Of a stretch of DNA of 64,000 nt, positions 17,297 through 26,325 are shown in pieces (position 1 is the first letter of the stretch; each line of letters opens with the position of its first letter). Below the pieces are notes generated by a model. That model ran no database searches and was not told the DNA's origin. It saw nothing but the letters and a program-made list of their open reading frames with translations. The translations under genes were made by a program, and so were the position numbers. Source of the stretch: Halomonas sp. 'Soap Lake #6' (GTDB lineage: Bacteria > Pseudomonadota > Gammaproteobacteria > Pseudomonadales > Halomonadaceae); NCBI RefSeq assembly GCF_003031405.1, contig NZ_CP020469.1:868001-932000 (forward strand), in the 5' to 3' direction.

Positions 17297-18754
17297 TTAG
17301 CGCCGACGAGCTAAACCTGGCAACAGTAGTAAGCCGGCTAGTAACCATGCAGGCCAGCTGCCGGTGCGGGTAAATGGTGTTAACCCATCCATGGCGTAGA
17401 ATTCACCGGTTAAAAAGGTGGTTTCGAACTGTGGAGCGCGATCAACGAGTTCGCCTCTTGGGTTAATAATTGCGGTAATACCATTGCTAGTAGCACGTAC
17501 TACATAGCGGCCATTTTCAAGCGCACGCAGGCGAGCCATTTGTAAGTGCTGGTGCGGCCCTATAGAAGCGCCAAACCAGGTGTCGTTAGAGACAGTGACA
17601 ATAACCTCGCTATCTACCGCTCGGCGCGCCACTAGCTGTGGGTAAATGATTTCATAGCAAATAGCGTTACCAATGCTAACGCCCGCAGCCTGCATGGGTG
17701 TCTGTGCGGAAGCGCCTTTAGTAAAGCTCGACATAGGTAAGTCGAAGAAGTTGATAGCGCCACGTAATACACTCTCTAGCGGAAGATATTCACCAAAGGG
17801 CACCAGGTGCTCTTTTTGGTAGCTGCCTTCCACATTGCCGACCCCAATCACGCTATTAAAGTAACGATTTTGCTCATCTAACTGAACGATGCCGGTCATT
17901 AAGGCGACATCTGGCGGAAGGGTTGACTGAACCCGTTCAAGTACAGGTCTGGCTTGGTGCTCCATCATAGGTAGCGCAGTTTCAGGCCACAGGATGAGGT
18001 CAACGTCGTCGGCAACTTCGCGGGTTAAATTGCTGTAGGTATTGGCCGCCACTCGCTGGCCATCAGGCGTCCATTTTAGCAACTGAGGTAGATTGCCTTG
18101 TAATAACGCGACACGGGTAGGCTCGCTAGCTGGTGTGGTCCAGTGGCTGGGTAGGGCAAGTGGGGCGAGCCAGATAGCAGCCAGGGGCAGTACAGCCCAC
18201 CACTGGCGGCGCAGTAGCTCTGCCCCTAAAGTACCTGTTAATACAACAAGGAGTGAAAGTAGGTAAACACCACCGATAGGAGCCCAACTGGCGAGCGGTG
18301 AGTCGACATGGCTAGATCCTATCAGGAGCCATGGAAAGCCGGTAAACAGGTAAGTGCGTAGCACCTCCCCTAAGACCCAGGCGCCCGTAAAGGTAAGTAG
18401 CGCCCAGCGGGGGCCAAAGAAACGCCGATAGAGCCAAAAAGTGCCTGCAAAAAAGAGCGCTAATACTGCCACGAACAGTACGGTAAGAAACACTGCGAGA
18501 GGCATGCCGGTATAGCCATAATCATGAATAGAGACATATACCCAAGAAGTCCCGCTACCAAACAGTGCCACGCCATATAGCCAGCCTTTCAGTGCAGCTT
18601 GTGCAGGGCTTAACGTGTGCAGGCCAATATATAAAAGACCAATAGCCACTGGTCCTAGCCACCATAGCTCAAAGGGCGAGGCGGTTAGCGTGGTAAATCC
18701 GCCTGCAATAAGGGCAGCCAGCAGCTGTAGCGCAAAAGTGGGCATCAACCCCAT
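17297..18754 (-). CDS. lnt: Apolipoprotein N-acyltransferase
   Basis: A 485-residue inner-membrane enzyme. The N-terminal 200 residues contain about six transmembrane helices, and the rest is a nitrilase-fold periplasmic domain. The nitrilase Glu-Lys-Cys triad is recognisable in WPETALP, KEHLVPFGEYLP and NAICYEIIYP. Lnt adds the third acyl chain to bacterial lipoproteins, as needed for Lol-dependent sorting; lolB is in this window. AGGA lies upstream of ATG 18754. The gene ends the minus-strand miaB-phoH-ybeY-corC-lnt series, an order conserved in gammaproteobacteria. Confidence 0.95.
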   Translation of the reverse strand: MGLMPTFALQLLAALIAGGFTTLTASPFELWWLGPVAIGLLYIGLHTLSPAQAALKGWLYGVALFGSGTSWVYVSIHDYGYTGMPLAVFLTVLFVAVLALFFAGTFWLYRRFFGPRWALLTFTGAWVLGEVLRTYLFTGFPWLLIGSSHVDSPLASWAPIGGVYLLSLLVVLTGTLGAELLRRQWWAVLPLAAIWLAPLALPSHWTTPASEPTRVALLQGNLPQLLKWTPDGQRVAANTYSNLTREVADDVDLILWPETALPMMEHQARPVLERVQSTLPPDVALMTGIVQLDEQNRYFNSVIGVGNVEGSYQKEHLVPFGEYLPLESVLRGAINFFDLPMSSFTKGASAQTPMQAAGVSIGNAICYEIIYPQLVARRAVDSEVIVTVSNDTWFGASIGPHQHLQMARLRALENGRYVVRATSNGITAIINPRGELVDRAPQFETTFLTGEFYAMDGLTPFTRTGSWPAWLLAGLLLLPGLARRR

Positions 18755-18791
18755 GGTGATATCCTATCGATAGGTGTGATGTAAGCAGAGG

Positions 18792-19676
18792 CTAGTTGTT
18801 GCCTGTCTCTTCGCTGTCTGAGTTCTTATCTGGATACGCTTCAAGTAAGCGGATACGGCGATTGTCGGCATTGAGTACCACAAAACGCCAACCGCCAAAA
18901 CAAGTATGCTCGCCACGACCAGGTAAGTGGCCGAACTGCTGCATGACCAGACCGCCAACGGTATCGAACTCGCCATCAGAGAACTCGGTGCCAAAGCGTT
19001 CGTTAAAGTCTTCAATGGGGGTTAAGGCGCGAATAGCAAAGTGACCATTTTCCAGCATACGGATATCGTCCTCTTCATCCGTATCGTGTTCATCCTCAAT
19101 GTCTCCGACAATTTGTTCCAGAATATCCTCAATAGTCACAATGCCTGCGGTACCACCGTATTCGTCCACTACAACCGCCATGTGGTTATGGGTGTCACGA
19201 AACTCTTTGAGCAGGCTATTCAGGCGTTTAGACTCAGGGATAAACATAGCGGGACGCAGCACATCTTCCAGCTTAAAAGCATCACGATGCTCTTGGGACT
19301 GAGAAAGCAGGGGAAGCAGGTCTTTAACTAGTAAAATGCCTTTAATATCGTCAAGGTTCTCACCAATGACTGGATAACGTGAGTGGCCGGTTTCCTGAAT
19401 GAGCGGCAGATAGCCATCGCTGGTTTGATCAAGTGCAATCGCTGAGACCTGAGAGCGTGGAATGAGAATTTCACGGACCTGTTGGTCGCTAATTTCGAGT
19501 GCGCCCTCAATAATCATAATGGCATCCTGGTCAAGCTTCAGTTTGCCTGCGGTGTGGCGTAAAAACGTCATCAGCTCATCTCGTGAGCTGGGTTCGTCAT
19601 TGTCTCCAGAAAGGGCGCCAAAGAGTTTCTCGAGCCAGGATTTTTGATTAGGGTTGCTCGATCTGTCTTCGCTCAT
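18792..19676 (-). CDS. corC: CorC/YbeX CBS-domain protein (Mg/Co efflux-associated)
   Basis: A 294-residue soluble protein with tandem CBS domains (ILIPRSQVSAIALDQTSDGY, then a second repeat with ESKRLNSLLKEFRDTHNHMA) and a C-terminal CorC_HlyC transporter-associated domain (FGHLPGRGEHTCFGGWRFVV). It lacks the membrane domain of larger family members. In enterics it is linked to magnesium and cobalt homeostasis and, more recently, to ribosome quality. It lies between ybeY and lnt on the same strand; a 131-bp gap separates it from ybeY. Confidence 0.92.
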   Translation of the reverse strand: MSEDRSSNPNQKSWLEKLFGALSGDNDEPSSRDELMTFLRHTAGKLKLDQDAIMIIEGALEISDQQVREILIPRSQVSAIALDQTSDGYLPLIQETGHSRYPVIGENLDDIKGILLVKDLLPLLSQSQEHRDAFKLEDVLRPAMFIPESKRLNSLLKEFRDTHNHMAVVVDEYGGTAGIVTIEDILEQIVGDIEDEHDTDEEDDIRMLENGHFAIRALTPIEDFNERFGTEFSDGEFDTVGGLVMQQFGHLPGRGEHTCFGGWRFVVLNADNRRIRLLEAYPDKNSDSEETGNN

Positions 19677-19807
19677 TGCGTCAAATCTCTCATTGTTACG
19701 GGCAAATATATTAGGTGTGGCGAGTTATATAAGCAGGTAGCTTGCTGTTTTATCATTGCTTGGCATTATCCACCACCTTAAAAGCAGTTATCGCTTAGGG
19801 TAACAGC

Positions 19808-20269
19808 TTATGCATGATAAGGATCAGGAATGTCCAACGTAGCTAACAGCTCACGTTCAAGCTGCTCCATCTCCTCCGCTTCCTGTTCATCAATATGGTC
19901 GTACCCCATTAAATGCAGGGTGCCGTGAATTACCATATGGGCATAGTGATGAGTAAGTGACTTTTGCTGCTCGCTGGCTTCTTGGGCAACGACTGCGTGG
20001 CAAATAATCAGGTCGCCTAGCAGGGGGAGGTCAATGCCAGGTGGGTTCTCGAAGGGAAAAGAGAGCACATTAGTAGGCTTGTCCTTGCCGCGATAGTCCC
20101 GGTTAAGCGCTTGGCTTTCGCTATTATCTACGAAGCGAATAGTCAGCTCTTTACGTTCATCGTCTGGATGGCGCGAAAATACGCAGCCCACCCAGTGGGT
20201 GAGCTGCTCAAGAGTGGGCAACTGCTGCTCATCAATTGCGATTTGGCGATCAATGATGATATCGCTCAT
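19808..20269 (-). CDS. ybeY: Endoribonuclease / rRNA maturation factor YbeY
   Basis: A 153-residue metalloprotein with the UPF0054 signature [11 protein letters not shown], in which three histidines bind zinc. [15 protein letters not shown] matches the conserved substrate groove. YbeY acts in 16S rRNA 3' end maturation and late 30S quality control. It overlaps the phoH-like gene by one base, as in most gammaproteobacteria. Confidence 0.95.
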   Translation of the reverse strand: MSDIIIDRQIAIDEQQLPTLEQLTHWVGCVFSRHPDDERKELTIRFVDNSESQALNRDYRGKDKPTNVLSFPFENPPGIDLPLLGDLIICHAVVAQEASEQQKSLTHHYAHMVIHGTLHLMGYDHIDEQEAEEMEQLERELLATLDIPDPYHA

Positions 20270-21366
20270 TATGATGCGTTCCCTGAATGGCCAGAAGAGC
20301 GCTCATAAGTATCGCGGTACTGAATGCGTGCTTCACGCTCCTGCTGGCGGGTCTCGCGACGAGCGCGCTCTTCCACTTCCTGCTGGGACTCAAACTCGTC
20401 ATAGGCTTCGATAATGCGTTGTACCAGCGGATGCCGTACCACATCTTTGGCGGCAAAGTGGGTAACCCCAATCCCAGGCGTCTCTTTCAGCACGTCCAGC
20501 ACCTGAGATAAACCTGAGCGTTGCCCACGGGGGAGGTCCACCTGGGTTATATCGCCGGTAATTACCGCTGTTGAGCCAAAGCCAATTCGGGTTAGGAACA
20601 TTTTCATCTGTTCCGGCGTGGTGTTCTGGCTCTCATCCAGAATAATGTATGAGTTATTCAGCGTACGTCCACGCATATAGGCCAGCGGTGCAATCTCAAT
20701 CACCTGCCGCTCAATCAGTTTGGCAACCTGTTCAAAACCGATCATCTCGTACAGCGCGTCATACAGCGGGCGTAGGTAGGGGTCGATTTTCTGGGCAAGA
20801 TCACCGGGTAAAAAGCCGAGCTTTTCACCCGCCTCGACCGCCGGACGTACGAGTAGAATACGGCGAACTTCCTGCTGGTTAAGTGCTTCCACGGCGGCGG
20901 CAACAGCCAGATACGTTTTACCAGTACCGGCAGGCCCAATGCCGAAGTTGATATCGTGCTCGCGGATGCTCTGCACATAGCGCTGCTGGTTCAACCCCCG
21001 GGGCTTGATCATGGTGCGCGGAGTGCGCATCACTACCTCGTCGCCACTGCTTTCGCCATCGTCCTCTTCCTCTAGCGCTTCCAGGCCAGACTCTTGAAGG
21101 AATAGGTGAACCGTATCGGCCTCAAGCTCCTCTGCCGCAGTTTCGCGGTAAAGATGTTCAAGTACGTTAGCGGCGGCTTTAATACGGTTGGCTGCACCGG
21201 CCAGTTGGAAGATATTGCCCCGATTGCGCAATGTCACGTCCAGGCGGCTCTCAATCAGCTTTAGATGCTCGTCCTGTTGGCCGCATAGGCTAGCAAGCCG
21301 CTGCGGGTCATTGGGTTCAAGGCTTAGGGTGATAATGCGATTGGCCTGAGGTGATGGCTGGCTCAA
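20269..21366 (-). CDS. ybeZ: PhoH-like ATPase (YbeZ)
   Basis: A 365-residue P-loop ATPase. [17 protein letters not shown] is the Walker A region and [19 protein letters not shown] the Walker B segment, both diagnostic of the PhoH family. The N-terminal 100 residues form a KH-like RNA-binding segment. The C-terminal tail is rich in Glu and Arg and may bind RNA. YbeZ works with YbeY in rRNA metabolism. The gene sits between miaB and ybeY, with one-base overlap downstream. Confidence 0.94.
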   Translation of the reverse strand: MSQPSPQANRIITLSLEPNDPQRLASLCGQQDEHLKLIESRLDVTLRNRGNIFQLAGAANRIKAAANVLEHLYRETAAEELEADTVHLFLQESGLEALEEEDDGESSGDEVVMRTPRTMIKPRGLNQQRYVQSIREHDINFGIGPAGTGKTYLAVAAAVEALNQQEVRRILLVRPAVEAGEKLGFLPGDLAQKIDPYLRPLYDALYEMIGFEQVAKLIERQVIEIAPLAYMRGRTLNNSYIILDESQNTTPEQMKMFLTRIGFGSTAVITGDITQVDLPRGQRSGLSQVLDVLKETPGIGVTHFAAKDVVRHPLVQRIIEAYDEFESQQEVEERARRETRQQEREARIQYRDTYERSSGHSGNAS

Positions 21367-21409
21367 GAGTAGGGAATCCGTTAGTTGGTGTGTGTGAGTC
21401 TCAGCTTAC

Positions 21410-21430
21410 TGCCCCGGCTCCGCCGGGGCA
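21410..21430. terminator. G+C-rich hairpin between miaB and the phoH-like gene
   Basis: TGCCCCGGC at 21410-21418 and GCCGGGGCA at 21422-21430 form a nine-pair stem with a three-base loop. It lies just after the miaB stop on the minus strand. No T-run follows, so it may stabilise a processed 3' end or attenuate read-through rather than terminate fully. Confidence 0.5.
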
Positions 21431-21452
21431 ATTACCTAGGATAAGCGAATAG

Positions 21453-22796
21453 TTAATAACGCTCAGCAGAAACGAGTTCACCACGCAGCGAATTGGGCAG
21501 CGCTTCGGTAATTTCTACGTCGACAAAGTAGCCGATCAGCTCGGTAGGGTTGGCCGCACGGAAGTTAACCACGCGATTGTTTTCGGTGCGCCCTGAGAGC
21601 TGGCCTGGGTCTCTTGGGGAGAAGCCAGACACCAGAATCCGCTGGGTGCTGCCTACCATGCGCCGGCTAATGTGTGCTGCTTGCTGAAGAATGCGCTCCT
21701 GTAAAATAGCTAGGCGCTGTTTCTTAACGCTTTCCGGCGTATCGTCCGCCAAGCCGGATGCTGGCGTACCTGGGCGAGCTGAGTAAACAAAGCTGAAAGA
21801 GTGATCAAAGCCGATACGGTGGATCAGGTCCATCGTCGCCTCGAAATCCTCTTCGGTTTCGCCGGGGAAGCCGATAATAAAGTCAGAAGAGAAACTGATG
21901 TCAGGGCGGTTAGCACGAATCCGCTCCATTTTTTCAATGTACTCTTCGGCAGTGTGGCCACGCTTCATAGCGCTAAGTATACGATCTGACCCAGATTGCA
22001 CCGGCAGATGCAGGTGGCTGACCAGCTCTGGAATATCGGCAAAGGCGTCCACCAAACTGTCGGTGAACTCCACCGGGTGCGAGGTGGTAAAGCGGATACG
22101 ATCTATGCCGTCTACCGCAGCCACGCAGGCAATCAGCTCGGCAAGATCAATCTCATCACCGTCGTCATTACTACCACGGTAAGCGTTGACGTTTTGCCCC
22201 AATAGGTTGATTTCACGCACACCTTGATCAGCTAGGTGAATGACTTCATCCATCACTGCCTCAAAAGGCCGGGATACTTCTTCGCCACGAGTGTAAGGCA
22301 CTACGCAGAAGGTGCAGTATTTCGAGCAGCCTTCCATGATTGAAACGAATGCCGTCGCGCCATCAGACTTTGGCTGTGGCAAGTGGTCAAACTTTTCGAT
22401 TTCGGGGAAGGTGACATCCACCGCTGCAATCTGGTTATTGTTGCGGGCGTCAAGCATCTTTGGCACGCGGTGGAGCGTTTGCGGGCCGAAAATCATATCC
22501 ACAAAAGGTGCGCGTTTACGCAGTGCTTCGCCTTCCTGGCTAGCCACACAGCCACCTACACCAATAACTAGGTTGGGGTTGGCGTCTTTAAGCTTTTTCC
22601 AGCGGCCCAACTGATGGTAGACCTTATCCTGCGCCTTTTCGCGAATCGAGCAGGTGTTCAGCAGAATGACATCTGCTTCTTTCTCGTTATCGGTCAATTC
22701 CAGCTGATGAGATTCGCCGAGTAGGTCCGCCATACGCGAGGAGTCATACTCGTTCATTTGGCAGCCGTGCGTTTTGATGAAAAGCTTCTTCGCCAT
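21453..22796 (-). CDS. miaB: tRNA-2-methylthio-N6-dimethylallyladenosine synthase
   Basis: A 447-residue radical-SAM methylthiotransferase. The N-terminal domain starts [20 protein letters not shown] and supplies three cysteines for the auxiliary cluster. The radical SAM motif is C-x3-C-x2-C in [18 protein letters not shown], and a C-terminal TRAM domain follows. It adds the methylthio group to i6A37 of tRNAs reading UNN codons. ATG 22796 is fixed by the family N-terminus; the open frame continues upstream without similarity. It heads the miaB-phoH-ybeY-corC-lnt block. Confidence 0.96.
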   Translation of the reverse strand: MAKKLFIKTHGCQMNEYDSSRMADLLGESHQLELTDNEKEADVILLNTCSIREKAQDKVYHQLGRWKKLKDANPNLVIGVGGCVASQEGEALRKRAPFVDMIFGPQTLHRVPKMLDARNNNQIAAVDVTFPEIEKFDHLPQPKSDGATAFVSIMEGCSKYCTFCVVPYTRGEEVSRPFEAVMDEVIHLADQGVREINLLGQNVNAYRGSNDDGDEIDLAELIACVAAVDGIDRIRFTTSHPVEFTDSLVDAFADIPELVSHLHLPVQSGSDRILSAMKRGHTAEEYIEKMERIRANRPDISFSSDFIIGFPGETEEDFEATMDLIHRIGFDHSFSFVYSARPGTPASGLADDTPESVKKQRLAILQERILQQAAHISRRMVGSTQRILVSGFSPRDPGQLSGRTENNRVVNFRAANPTELIGYFVDVEITEALPNSLRGELVSAERY

Positions 22797-22952
22797 CGGT
22801 ACCTGTCGTCTATGGGTCGTCGGGGGACGAGGGATGAATGAAAACGTAGTAATAGAAAAACGCAGTAATAAGCAGCTTAGTGCACTGCCGTTGAATGGCT
22901 GCATTATACGGGCACAAGAAAGCAGGGGCTAGCATTCACCTAGAAACGATAC

Positions 22953-22980
22953 TTGACCCGAGCGTTTCTATCAGTATACT
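22953..22980 (+). promoter_or_regulatory. Sigma-70 promoter of the tRNA-Asn cluster
   Basis: TTGACC (22953-22958) and TATACT (22975-22980) are separated by 16 bases and lie about 20 bp before the first tRNA-Asn. Both boxes are near consensus. The bases after the -10 box are G+C-containing (ACGCACCGTG), in keeping with stringently controlled stable RNA promoters. Confidence 0.8.
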
Positions 22981-23000
22981 ACGCACCGTGTTTGAGCAGT

Positions 23001-23076
23001 TCCTCGATAGCTCAGTTGGTAGAGCAAATGACTGTTAATCATTGGGTCGCAGGTTCGAGTCCTGCTCGAGGAGCCA
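23001..23076 (+). tRNA. tRNA-Asn (GTT), copy 1
   Basis: A 76-base tRNA with encoded CCA. The acceptor arm TCCTCGA pairs with TCGAGGA, the D-arm contains AGCTCAGTTGGTAGAGC, the anticodon loop is CTGTTAA (anticodon GTT), and the T-arm contains GGTTCGAGTCC. It is the first of three near-identical copies behind a strong promoter. Confidence 0.98.
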
Positions 23077-23141
23077 ATGCATTGCCAAGCAAATGGCAGT
23101 GTCAAAGGCTCTGTTTCAAACATAAAAGCAATACGTGATGT

Positions 23142-23217
23142 TCCTCGATAGCTCAGTTGGTAGAGCAAATGACTGTTAATCATTGGGTCGCAGGTTCGAG
23201 TCCTGCTCGAGGAGCCA
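23142..23217 (+). tRNA. tRNA-Asn (GTT), copy 2
   Basis: Identical in sequence to copy 1, 65 bp downstream of it. The spacers between copies are unrelated to each other, so only the tRNA body is repeated. Confidence 0.98.
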
Positions 23218-23273
23218 TATTGTTTTTCTGCTTTAGATTACCGCTTTAACTACCTTTTTATTTAGGTAATTGT

Positions 23274-23349
23274 TCCCCGATAGCTCAGTTGGTAGAGCAA
23301 ATGACTGTTAATCATTGGGTCGCAGGTTCGAGTCCTGCTCGGGGAGCCA
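23274..23349 (+). tRNA. tRNA-Asn (GTT), copy 3 with a compensatory acceptor pair
   Basis: It differs from the other two copies only in the acceptor stem. TCCCCGA replaces TCCTCGA on the 5' side and TCGGGGA replaces TCGAGGA on the 3' side, so one U-A pair becomes C-G and pairing is kept. The anticodon is GTT and CCA is encoded. Confidence 0.98.
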
Positions 23350-23433
23350 TTTAGTTCGTGTTACACCTCTGCTTTTGCATTCCTGTTTTTAAGATCCCCG
23401 TTTCTATAGCGTTCCCATTTATATTTTTCCTCA

Positions 23434-23481
23434 TTTATAGCTTGCCGACTTTATAGCTTGCCGACTTTATAGCTGGCTGGC
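23434..23481 (+). repeat. 16-bp tandem repeat downstream of the tRNA cluster
   Basis: TTTATAGCTTGCCGAC occurs exactly twice in tandem (23434-23449 and 23450-23465), followed by a partial third unit beginning TTTATAGCTGG. The surrounding 265-bp spacer up to the ArsR-like gene holds no other obvious feature. Confidence 0.85.
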
Positions 23482-23614
23482 CTTCTTGTGCTGCTCCTTT
23501 GTATCGATCATAACACCTGCTGCCGAGTGACGCCTTGGGTGTTTTTTGTGCCTTACCGTTATCCGTTTTGGTAGCGTAAACTATATCCATCATTCACTGG
23601 TTGGGAAGGGTGTC

Positions 23615-23977
23615 GTGGGTAAAGCGGCTAGCCTGCAAGCATTGCAGGTGTTTAAGTGTTTAAGCGACGAAACGCGCTTGATGCTGGTTCTCTTGATTGC
23701 TAAGGAGCAGTCGCTGTGCGTCTGTGAGATGACTTATGCACTGGAAGAGTCGCAGCCGAAAGTGTCGCGTCATTTGGCTCAGTTGCGTCAGTGTGGGCTG
23801 CTGAGCGATCAGCGGGAAGGGCAATGGGTGCACTACCGCTTGGCGCCTGAGCTGCCGGAGTGGGCGCAAACTATTATCAACGCTGCTGCTGTGGGTAGTG
23901 CGGTGCGTGTAGATGAGCTCCACCGGCGACTCGCTAAAATGGGGGATCGGCCAGCGCGTCGAGCTGCGCTCTGTTAG
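23615..23977 (+). CDS. ArsR-type metalloregulatory repressor, orphan
   Basis: A 120-residue winged-helix repressor that aligns by eye with E. coli ArsR across FKCLSDETRL, ESQPKVSRHLAQLR and REGQWVHYRLAPELP. The arsenite site is partly conserved: L-C-V-C-E-M-T has the first two cysteines (C35 and C37), but the third E. coli cysteine position is threonine. GTG 23615 is preferred, with an AAGG-type site just upstream; an in-frame ATG at 23546 would add 23 residues without family character. No arsenic resistance genes are adjacent, so its target is elsewhere or it senses something else. Its stop lies inside a tandem repeat. Confidence 0.85.
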   Translation: MGKAASLQALQVFKCLSDETRLMLVLLIAKEQSLCVCEMTYALEESQPKVSRHLAQLRQCGLLSDQREGQWVHYRLAPELPEWAQTIINAAAVGSAVRVDELHRRLAKMGDRPARRAALC

Positions 23978-24031
23978 TCAAGTACATAAAAAGTTAGTCA
24001 AGCGCATAAAAAGTTAGTTAAGCACATAAAA
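23972..24031 (+). repeat. 20-bp tandem repeat spanning the arsR-like stop codon
   Basis: Three units of 20 bp (23972-23991, 23992-24011, 24012-24031) follow the pattern agTTAGTcAAGcaCATAAAA with one to three differences. The first unit contains the TAG stop at 23975-23977. A terminator hairpin starts three bases after the last unit. Confidence 0.9.
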
Positions 24032-24033
24032 AT

Positions 24034-24065
24034 GCCAGCCTGTCATTAAGCGTGAACAGGCTGGC
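24034..24065. terminator. Hairpin between convergent arsR-like gene and prc
   Basis: GCCAGCCTG (24034-24042) pairs perfectly with CAGGCTGGC (24057-24065). It lies between convergent genes and is preceded by AAAA on the plus strand, which becomes a T-run for minus-strand transcripts. It probably serves the prc mRNA and perhaps both. Confidence 0.7.
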
Positions 24066-24103
24066 GTTAGTGGTGCTCTTACCTACCTTGACGGGCAGGC
24101 GTG

Positions 24104-26188
24104 TTAGCGTCTGGCCATTCGCTGTATATTTTGCAGGTGAGCATAATCAAGTAGAATTTCGGCGGCTTCTAGCACGTGAGCACGGTCAACGGGCATTTCA
24201 TCGTTGTTATCGTCCTCGTCAGTAGTGTCAGACTCGCTGCCGTCGCCTCTAGCATCCATCCACTCTTCTAACTCCGATAGGCCCAGGGCGCGTCGGCGTT
24301 GGTTTTCAAGGGATAGTTGCTCTGCTTCCTGAGCATCTAGCTCACGCTGGCGCTGTTCGCGGTTCAGGCTCACGCTGGTATGCTGCTCGCGTAGTTGACG
24401 GGCAAGCGTAGACTGGCGCTCAAGGTAGCGGAAATTGGGGTTCTGCTCAGCTCGGGTTTTGTGCTGTGTAATCAGTGTGGCTAGGACGTCCTCAGGGGAG
24501 CCGTAGCGGCGGTACTGAACGTTTTGTACTGTATCCCAGCCGAGTGCGTTATCCAGGCTGCTTTCGCCAATGCGATCGGGGTCGATTAAGCTTGGGAAGG
24601 TGATATCCGGCTCAACGCCACGGTTCTGGGTGCTGTCGCCGGAAATGCGGTAGAACTTGGCGCGGGTTAGCTTAATCTGGCCATGGCTCAAGTCGTTTAG
24701 GGTTTGTACCGTGCCTTTACCAAAGGTAGGGGAGCCCACGATGATGCCGCGACCATAGTCCTGAATTGCACCTGCGAAGATTTCCGAGGCAGAGGCAGAA
24801 AGACGGTTTACCAGTACGGTCAACGGGCCATCGTAGAGTGTTCCTGCCTCCGTGTCGCCGTAGAGCTGAATGCGCCCTTGGGCGTCACGTACCTGTACGG
24901 TAGGGCCGCGATCAATAAATAGGCCAATTAGTGAGTTGGCTTCCTGTAGTGCGCCACCGCCGTTGTTGCTCAGGTCAAGCACAATGCCTTCAATACCCTC
25001 TTTTTTGAGGTTTTGTATCTCGCGAGCAACATCGCGGGTAGTGCTGCGGTACCCCTCTTCACCGGCTTGCCAGGCATCAAAATCCACATAAAATGTAGGA
25101 ATGCTAATAACACCGATGCGGTGAGGTTCGTCGTCGCGCAGTACTTCGATTATTTCGCTACTGGCCGCTTGATCCTCCAGGCTGACCGTATCGCGAGTAA
25201 TTTCGACAATCTGCGAGCGGGTCATATCTACTGCTTGGGCGGGAACTACATCAAGGCGAACCACGGAGCCTTTCGGGCCGCGAATCAGATCCACCACGTT
25301 ATCCAGGCGCATGCCTATAACGTTGACCATCTCACCATCTTCTTGGCCAACAGCAATAATGCGGTCGGCAGGTTCCAGCACACCTGCACGGTCGGCAGGG
25401 CCGCCGGGCACTAGGCTGGATACTTTGACGTATTCGCCATCGGCTTGTAGTAGCGCGCCAATACCTTCCAGGGAGAGGCTCATTTGAATATCAAAAGACT
25501 CACCCTGGCGGGGGGAGAGGTAGCCGGTATGAGGGTCGATGGTGCTGGAAACTGAAGCCATCAATAGCCCGAAGACATCTTCAGGTTCTGTTTGGCGAAT
25601 ACGCTTGAGCTGCCCTTCATAGCGCTGGCGTAAATTAGCTTCAATTTGCTCATCGTCCTGGTCTGTTAAGGCCAATGTGAGAGCATCATTTTTCAACCGC
25701 TTACGCCATAGCTCATCCAGCTCGCTGTCGCGGGTGGCCCAGGGTGCGTCCTCGCGATCAATTTCCAGGCGTTCATCGCTTTCAAACTCGAAGGAGAGTC
25801 CTTCATCCAGGCGCTCAAGGAGCCATTCAAGACGTGCGATATGCCGTTCACTCAAGCGGTTATAAAGCTCAAAGGCATCGTCTAGATTGCCCTCGAACAG
25901 CATTTCCGCCATGCTGTCTTCCAAATGACGGTAGGGCTCGATATCACGGCTTAGAAGGTAGCTCCGTTGGCCATCTAAGATGTCTAGGTAGCGCTGGAAA
26001 GCTTCCTGAGACCACTGCTCGTCGAAGGTAATATCAGCATAGTGGCCGTAACGGAGCGAGTCCGCAATTTCCACTGCCGCTTGGCGTTGTTCGTCGGTCG
26101 GCACAAGTTGCGCCAGCGCTGCCGGGCTGGTAATTACCAGCATCACGGCAAGGGCGACCGAGCGCGAAAGCGTTGCAAACAAGCTCAT
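24104..26188 (-). CDS. prc: Tail-specific periplasmic protease Prc (Tsp)
   Basis: A 694-residue C-terminal processing peptidase, close in size to E. coli Prc. It has a signal peptide (SVALAVMLVITSPAALAQ), an N-terminal helical domain, a PDZ domain (about residues 235-325, with SLEGIGALL and VSSLVPGGPADRAGV), and the S41 catalytic core. The serine-lysine dyad is seen in NRLSASASEIFAGA and SPTFGKGTVQTL. A DUF3340-like C-terminal helical domain follows. It degrades periplasmic proteins with nonpolar C-termini and processes penicillin-binding protein 3. It stands alone, convergent with the arsR-like gene. Confidence 0.95.
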   Translation of the reverse strand: MSLFATLSRSVALAVMLVITSPAALAQLVPTDEQRQAAVEIADSLRYGHYADITFDEQWSQEAFQRYLDILDGQRSYLLSRDIEPYRHLEDSMAEMLFEGNLDDAFELYNRLSERHIARLEWLLERLDEGLSFEFESDERLEIDREDAPWATRDSELDELWRKRLKNDALTLALTDQDDEQIEANLRQRYEGQLKRIRQTEPEDVFGLLMASVSSTIDPHTGYLSPRQGESFDIQMSLSLEGIGALLQADGEYVKVSSLVPGGPADRAGVLEPADRIIAVGQEDGEMVNVIGMRLDNVVDLIRGPKGSVVRLDVVPAQAVDMTRSQIVEITRDTVSLEDQAASSEIIEVLRDDEPHRIGVISIPTFYVDFDAWQAGEEGYRSTTRDVAREIQNLKKEGIEGIVLDLSNNGGGALQEANSLIGLFIDRGPTVQVRDAQGRIQLYGDTEAGTLYDGPLTVLVNRLSASASEIFAGAIQDYGRGIIVGSPTFGKGTVQTLNDLSHGQIKLTRAKFYRISGDSTQNRGVEPDITFPSLIDPDRIGESSLDNALGWDTVQNVQYRRYGSPEDVLATLITQHKTRAEQNPNFRYLERQSTLARQLREQHTSVSLNREQRQRELDAQEAEQLSLENQRRRALGLSELEEWMDARGDGSESDTTDEDDNNDEMPVDRAHVLEAAEILLDYAHLQNIQRMARR

Positions 26189-26325
26189 CAGTCAAGCTCT
26201 CCCGGATTGTGTAAACTCATTCTTCCCTAGACTCGCGGATGGCCTATGAGTTGCGTAGGCCGAGGGAGCATTGTAGCAGGTCATTTAGCCTGTGAGACTC
26301 AATCATTACAGTTATGAGGATTTCC

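Noticed and set aside
23001..23349. Three regularly spaced 76-bp repeats as a CRISPR-like array
   Set aside because: The repeats fold as tRNA-Asn with anticodon GTT and CCA ends; spacer lengths are not uniform and no cas genes are present.
22797..23614. tRNA-Asn cluster as the attachment site of an integrated island
   Set aside because: No integrase, no partial tRNA duplicate outside the cluster, and core genes flank it on both sides.
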